Shown: in pieces, positions 12,220 through 15,549 of the stretch | Position numbering within the stretch: position 1 is the first letter of the stretch | Layout of the letters: each line of letters opens with the position of its first letter | Source: UBA4246 sp045113475 | Lineage (GTDB): Bacteria > Bacillota > Clostridia > Christensenellales > Aristaeellaceae | Assembly: GCA_045113475.1 (NCBI GenBank) | Contig: JBGUIY010000012.1 | Location: forward strand, 1 to 15,549 | Direction of reading: 5' to 3' | DNA length: 15,549 nucleotides | The notes under the pieces: generated by a model | What the model saw: only the letters and a program-made list of their open reading frames with translations | What the model was told of the DNA's origin: nothing | Database searches by the model: none | Translations under genes and position numbers: made by a program

Positions 12220-12993
12220 TTACAGCAGTGCTCCCGCGAAGGGAAGCAGGGACGATTCCCGGATGTCGGCTGGCGTGAAATCCGCCAGATGTTCGCGCAG
12301 ATAAGCGATCAGGCGGGGAATCATGGGCGCTTCGCTGGCATAGTGCCCGGCCTCGTAGATCACCAGGCCCCGCGCCACCGCGTCGATGATCTCGTGGTGC
12401 CTGATCTCGCCCGTCAGGTAAGCCTGGGCGCCGGCCGCCAGCGCTGCACTGTAGCCTTCGCCGAAGGCGCCGCCGCCGAAGGACATGGCGGCGACTGTGC
12501 AATCCTTGCTGCCGTACATGCGTACGGGGGCGTCGATGCGCTGCTCGATCAGATCCTTGACCTGACCGGCGCTCATCGGCGCGGGCAGATCGCCGGTGAA
12601 AAGATAGCCGTCCTGCCGGAGCCCGAGGATGCCCAGTGCTTCGGCGACAGACGCGCTGCCGCTGAGCACAGACTGGTCCCAGTTGGTATGCGCCGAGATC
12701 AGGCTGATACCGTTCAGGATCAGTGCGCGGATCGTGTCCGCTTCCGGATCGCCCGCGATCAGCCGCTTGCGGCCGTGAAACATCAGCGGATGGTGGGAAA
12801 CGATCAGCTCCGCGCCGAAATCGCGCGCCTCCCTGACGGTCGCCTCCGTAACGTCCAGGGAGCAGAGGATGCGGGTCACCGGCTGATCCCAGCGGCCCAC
12901 CAGCAGGCCTACGTTGTCATAGGCTTCGGCAGTCTCAAATGGAGCGAACTGGTTGATGCAGTCATATACCGACCGGACTGTCAGCTGCTGCAC
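12220..12993 (-). CDS. Nif3-like dinuclear metal-centre protein (GTP cyclohydrolase I type 2 / NIF3 family)
   Basis: A 257-residue member of the NIF3/YbgI family. Metal ligands are visible: SHHP (His67, His68), AHTNWD (Asp106) and GHYASE (His217, Glu221), with TGEIRHHE near 195. Known relatives form toroidal hexamers; biochemical role is still debated. This is the short form, lacking the PII/CutA-like insert that brings YqfO of Bacillus to about 370 residues. The start is GTG at 12993, with GAGGAGG six bases upstream. It overlaps the end of trmK by 32 bases, a strong sign of coupled translation, and the trmK-Nif3 pair is a conserved neighbourhood in Firmicutes. Confidence 0.95.
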   Translation of the reverse strand: MQQLTVRSVYDCINQFAPFETAEAYDNVGLLVGRWDQPVTRILCSLDVTEATVREARDFGAELIVSHHPLMFHGRKRLIAGDPEADTIRALILNGISLISAHTNWDQSVLSGSASVAEALGILGLRQDGYLFTGDLPAPMSAGQVKDLIEQRIDAPVRMYGSKDCTVAAMSFGGGAFGEGYSAALAAGAQAYLTGEIRHHEIIDAVARGLVIYEAGHYASEAPMIPRLIAYLREHLADFTPADIRESSLLPFAGALL

Positions 12994-13624
12994 GGGCAGC
13001 CTCCTCTCTTAACCATTCATAGCGTTTCATGCCCTCCGGGCTGCGGCTGGGCAGGTACGCGGCGGATCTGCGTTCCAGATATGCCCGGTAAACGGGGCTG
13101 TTCTGCCCGACCAGACAAGGCCCCAGAAACAGGAGGCGCTCGTCGGGCATTTCCATCTGTCCGGCCTGCTGCGCTAGGTGCAATACGTAAAAGCGGCCGC
13201 TGCTCAGCACGACCTGCTCCCGGATGATCGCATAGCCGCACTCATACAGGGCACGGCGCACCGTTTCCTGCTCGGTATGGGAGGAAACGACCAGCTTTTC
13301 GGGCAGAAGGTCCTTCGGCGCGCTGTGCAGGATGCCTGCCGCGGTGATACCGCCCATCCCGAGGATGGCGGCGGCGTCGACCCGCTCCGGGAGTACGGTA
13401 AAGCCGTCCCCGACCGCGAAGCGGGCGTGGTCCGTCAGGCCCTGAGCCTGTACGTTCCTGCGGGCCTGCTCCAGAGCGTCCGCGCTCAGGTCCGTCAGCC
13501 ACATGCGCTGGGCTTTCCCCTGAGACAGCAGGCGGCATGCCAGATAGCCGTGATTCGCCCCGATATCCGCTCCTACGGCGACGCGGGGGAAAAACTCCGC
13601 CGCGGCGCTCAGGCGTTCGTCCAT
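12962..13624 (-). CDS. trmK: TrmK, tRNA (adenine22-N1)-methyltransferase
   Basis: A 220-residue SAM-dependent methyltransferase of the TrmK/YqfN family, which methylates A22 of tRNA. The SAM-binding motif I is VGADIGANHGYLAC (17-30), followed by an acidic residue at LTDLS (Asp45), VGDGF (71-75) and the family motif LGMGG (88-92). Its length is close to that of the Bacillus enzyme (about 240). The ATG shares one base with the rpoD stop (TGATG), so it is probably translated by ribosomes finishing rpoD; only a distant AAGGA lies upstream. It overlaps the Nif3-like gene by 32 bases. Confidence 0.94.
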   Translation of the reverse strand: MDERLSAAAEFFPRVAVGADIGANHGYLACRLLSQGKAQRMWLTDLSADALEQARRNVQAQGLTDHARFAVGDGFTVLPERVDAAAILGMGGITAAGILHSAPKDLLPEKLVVSSHTEQETVRRALYECGYAIIREQVVLSSGRFYVLHLAQQAGQMEMPDERLLFLGPCLVGQNSPVYRAYLERRSAAYLPSRSPEGMKRYEWLREEAARAAADSPVGI

Positions 13625-14703
13625 CAGTCGAGATAGTCCTTCAGCTTCTTGGAGCGGCTGGGATGGCGCAGCTTGCGCAGGGCTTTGGCTTCGATCTGAC
13701 GGATGCGCTCGCGGGTCACGTTGAATTCCTTGCCGACTTCCTCCAGGGTGCGCTGATGCCCGTCGTCCAGGCCGAAGCGCAGGCGGAGCACCTTCTCTTC
13801 ACGCGGGGTCAGCGTGTCCAGCACTTCCCAGAGCTGCTCCTTCATGAGCGCGTGGGAGGCTGCCTCGGAAGGGGCGGGGGCGTCCTCGTCCTGGATGAAA
13901 TCGCCCAGGTGGCTGTCCTCCTCCTCGCCGATGGGGGTTTCCAGGGAAACCGGCTCCTGCGCGATCTTGATGATCTCACGGACCTTGTTCTCGCTGATCC
14001 CCATGGCTTTTGCAATCTCCTCGGGAGCGGGCTCGCGGCCCAGTTCCTGGAGCAGCTGGCGGGACACGCGGATCAGCTTGTTGATGGTCTCGACCATGTG
14101 GACGGGGATGCGGATGGTGCGCGCCTGGTCCGCGATGGCGCGGGTGATGGCCTGGCGGATCCACCAGGTGGCGTAGGTGGAAAATTTATATCCCTTGCGG
14201 TAATCGAATTTCTCGACCGCTTTCAGCAGACCCAGGTTGCCCTCCTGGATCAGGTCCAGGAACAGCATGCCGCGGCCCACGTAGCGCTTCGCGATGGAGA
14301 CCACCAGGCGCAGGTTGGCTTCCGCCAGCTGCCGCTTGGCGTTTTCGTCGCCCTGCTCCATGCGCATGGCCAGATCAGTCTCTTCCTCCGCTGTCAGCAG
14401 CGGCACCTTGCCGATCTCCTTGAGGTACATGCGCACCGGGTCGTCGATGCTGATGCCGTCCGTCAGCGTAGCGTCAGGCAGGATCACCGGCTGAGCCGAT
14501 TCAGCCTCCTGGGAACGCACCACCATAACGCCGGCGTCCTTCAGCGTCTGTAAAATCTGATCAAATTGTTCGGGATCTACGTCGAAGCTGGCCAGCTTGT
14601 TGATCACCTCGTCATACGTGAGGCTGCCCTTGGCCTTGCCGGCTTCGATCAGTTCATTGAGCTTCATTTGCTTTGCATCGGGTTTTTCGCTCAATGCCGT
14701 CAT
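13624..14703 (-). CDS. rpoD: Primary sigma factor RpoD (SigA)
   Basis: A 359-residue sigma-70 group 1 factor. Region 1.1 is about 14-62, region 1.2 begins at DDPVRMYLKEIG (87-98), region 2 includes YATWWIRQAI (177-186) for -10 recognition, region 3 runs about 208-285, and region 4 has the helix-turn-helix in RTLEEVGKEFNVTRERI (318-334) for -35 recognition. It ends with the typical LRHPSRSKKLKDYL tail. I chose the ATG at 14703, with AAAGGGGA nine bases upstream; a TTG 33 bases earlier would overlap the end of dnaG and has no better site. It lies 29 bases after dnaG, the classic macromolecular synthesis operon order, and overlaps trmK by one base. Confidence 0.98.
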   Translation of the reverse strand: MTALSEKPDAKQMKLNELIEAGKAKGSLTYDEVINKLASFDVDPEQFDQILQTLKDAGVMVVRSQEAESAQPVILPDATLTDGISIDDPVRMYLKEIGKVPLLTAEEETDLAMRMEQGDENAKRQLAEANLRLVVSIAKRYVGRGMLFLDLIQEGNLGLLKAVEKFDYRKGYKFSTYATWWIRQAITRAIADQARTIRIPVHMVETINKLIRVSRQLLQELGREPAPEEIAKAMGISENKVREIIKIAQEPVSLETPIGEEEDSHLGDFIQDEDAPAPSEAASHALMKEQLWEVLDTLTPREEKVLRLRFGLDDGHQRTLEEVGKEFNVTRERIRQIEAKALRKLRHPSRSKKLKDYLD

Positions 14704-14732
14704 AGTGTTTTCCCCTTTCCGTTCGTTGGGTG

Positions 14733-15549
14733 TCAATGCTTCATCGCTGATTGCAGCTCCATCATCTGGTGCAGCAGGTTCCGTCGTTCCTCATCGCTCG
14801 CGCCTGCGAGCTGGGTTTTCAAAGCGTCCAGCTGTGCGGACAGGCGGCGTTCCCGCATGTTCCGCAGGCAGTCGGTGGCGGCTTTCAGCCGGTCGCCTTC
14901 ATTGGCATAGCCGTCGCCTGACAGCAGTTCCGCGACCACGCTCCGCTGGTCGTCCGTCGCATCTGAAATGATCTGGGCGGGGGATTGCCCTTCCAGCAGC
15001 TGCTCAGCGAGATCCTTCAGTTCAGAGCCCTGGAAATCCTCCGCGTGGACCAGTCCTTCCGGCAGGGGGCCGGCGGCCATGATCCTCAGCAGGGTCCGTT
15101 CGCTTTCGTCCGCAGGGGCCTGCGGCGTGCGCGCCGGCCTTCTGGGCCCTGCCGCAGGCGGCCTGTTCTGGCTGAGCAGCTGGCCTGCCTGCGTGCTGAG
15201 CTGAGCAACAATTACTTCGCGGTCAAACCCGGATTTCCTGCTGATCTGGCGAAGATAAACTTCGATTTCTACCGGATCGCTCACCGAACTCAGCAGAGCG
15301 CAGGCCTCTTTCACATATTTGACGCGGCCTTCGTCGGTATCAAAATCGCTGATCTTTTCAAGGCGCATCAGCCGGAAGCGGGTCGGCGCCATCGGCGCCA
15401 GCGCTTCGAAGGCGTCCAGCCCCCGCTGGCGGATCAGCTCGTCGGGGTCCAGCTCGTCCGGCAGGTATACCGCTTTCACCGGGATCTTTTCCTGCTCGAA
15501 GATCCCCAGGGCCTTCTCGATGGCGTGCTGGCCGGGCTCGTCGCCGTCG
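14733..15549 (-). CDS. dnaG: DNA primase DnaG, C-terminal part (cut by window edge)
   Basis: The visible 271 residues start inside the TOPRIM catalytic domain, at DGDEPGQHAIEKAL, where DGD gives metal-binding acidic residues. LPDELDPDELIRQRG follows, a DnaG hallmark, and then the rest of the TOPRIM/primase region. After about residue 130 of the visible part a proline- and alanine-rich linker leads to a C-terminal helical region of about 110 residues that should bind the replicative helicase. The start and the zinc-binding and RNA-polymerase N-terminal parts lie beyond position 15549. The protein primes lagging-strand synthesis. It is the first visible gene of the dnaG-rpoD cluster. Confidence 0.97.
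   Translation of the reverse strand, partial: DGDEPGQHAIEKALGIFEQEKIPVKAVYLPDELDPDELIRQRGLDAFEALAPMAPTRFRLMRLEKISDFDTDEGRVKYVKEACALLSSVSDPVEIEVYLRQISRKSGFDREVIVAQLSTQAGQLLSQNRPPAAGPRRPARTPQAPADESERTLLRIMAAGPLPEGLVHAEDFQGSELKDLAEQLLEGQSPAQIISDATDDQRSVVAELLSGDGYANEGDRLKAATDCLRNMRERRLSAQLDALKTQLAGASDEERRNLLHQMMELQSAMKH

Noticed and set aside
1..15549. CRISPR arrays, tRNA, rRNA or complete insertion sequences
   Set aside because: No regularly spaced repeats, no cloverleaf or rRNA-like stretches and no transposase frame were seen.

Overview
The window looks like chromosome of a moderately GC-rich member of the Clostridia, probably a gut or rumen lineage. The evidence is the Firmicutes-type gene order dnaG-rpoD-trmK-Nif3-like-zinc-ribbon protein, strong GGAGG-type ribosome binding sites with some GTG and TTG starts, and the partner-switching signalling proteins. 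The taxon is an inference; there is no rRNA or tRNA in the window to settle it.

Left part (1-7662, all + strand): the last 36 codons of an unrecognised gene are followed by an extended -10 promoter and a small gene for a LysM-domain peptide that carries a double-glycine export leader. Next comes a fusion of a STAS domain with an aminoglycoside/choline-kinase-like domain. Then a good sigma-A-type promoter (1841-1869) and a structured leader precede a probable operon: a STAS anti-sigma-antagonist-like protein, a degenerate GHKL-ATPase-like protein, a membrane-bound PP2C (SpoIIE/RsbU-type) phosphatase, an RsbW-like ATPase/kinase, and an 811-residue protein combining an adenosine/AMP-deaminase-like barrel with a C-terminal Rossmann/SLOG-like domain. 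These parts make a complete partner-switching circuit (kinase, phosphatase, antagonist), but no sigma factor is present. The deaminase-like protein may therefore be the output or a linked nucleotide-handling arm.

Right part (7663-15549, all - strand): a shared hairpin separates the converging genes. Beyond it are a secreted L,D-transpeptidase with four peptidoglycan-binding domains, an unrecognised 253-residue protein whose start overlaps the murG stop, and murG. A 159-bp palindromic, MITE-like element follows, and then the housekeeping cluster: zinc-ribbon coiled-coil protein, Nif3-like protein, TrmK, RpoD and the C-terminal part of DnaG, cut by the window edge. Several of these genes overlap by 1 to 32 bases, as expected for translationally coupled operon genes.

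Most unusual items: the GG-leader LysM peptide, the partner-switch operon ending in a deaminase-SLOG-like fusion with an altered active site, the degenerate ATPase beside the STAS gene, and the long palindromic element between murG and its upstream neighbour.
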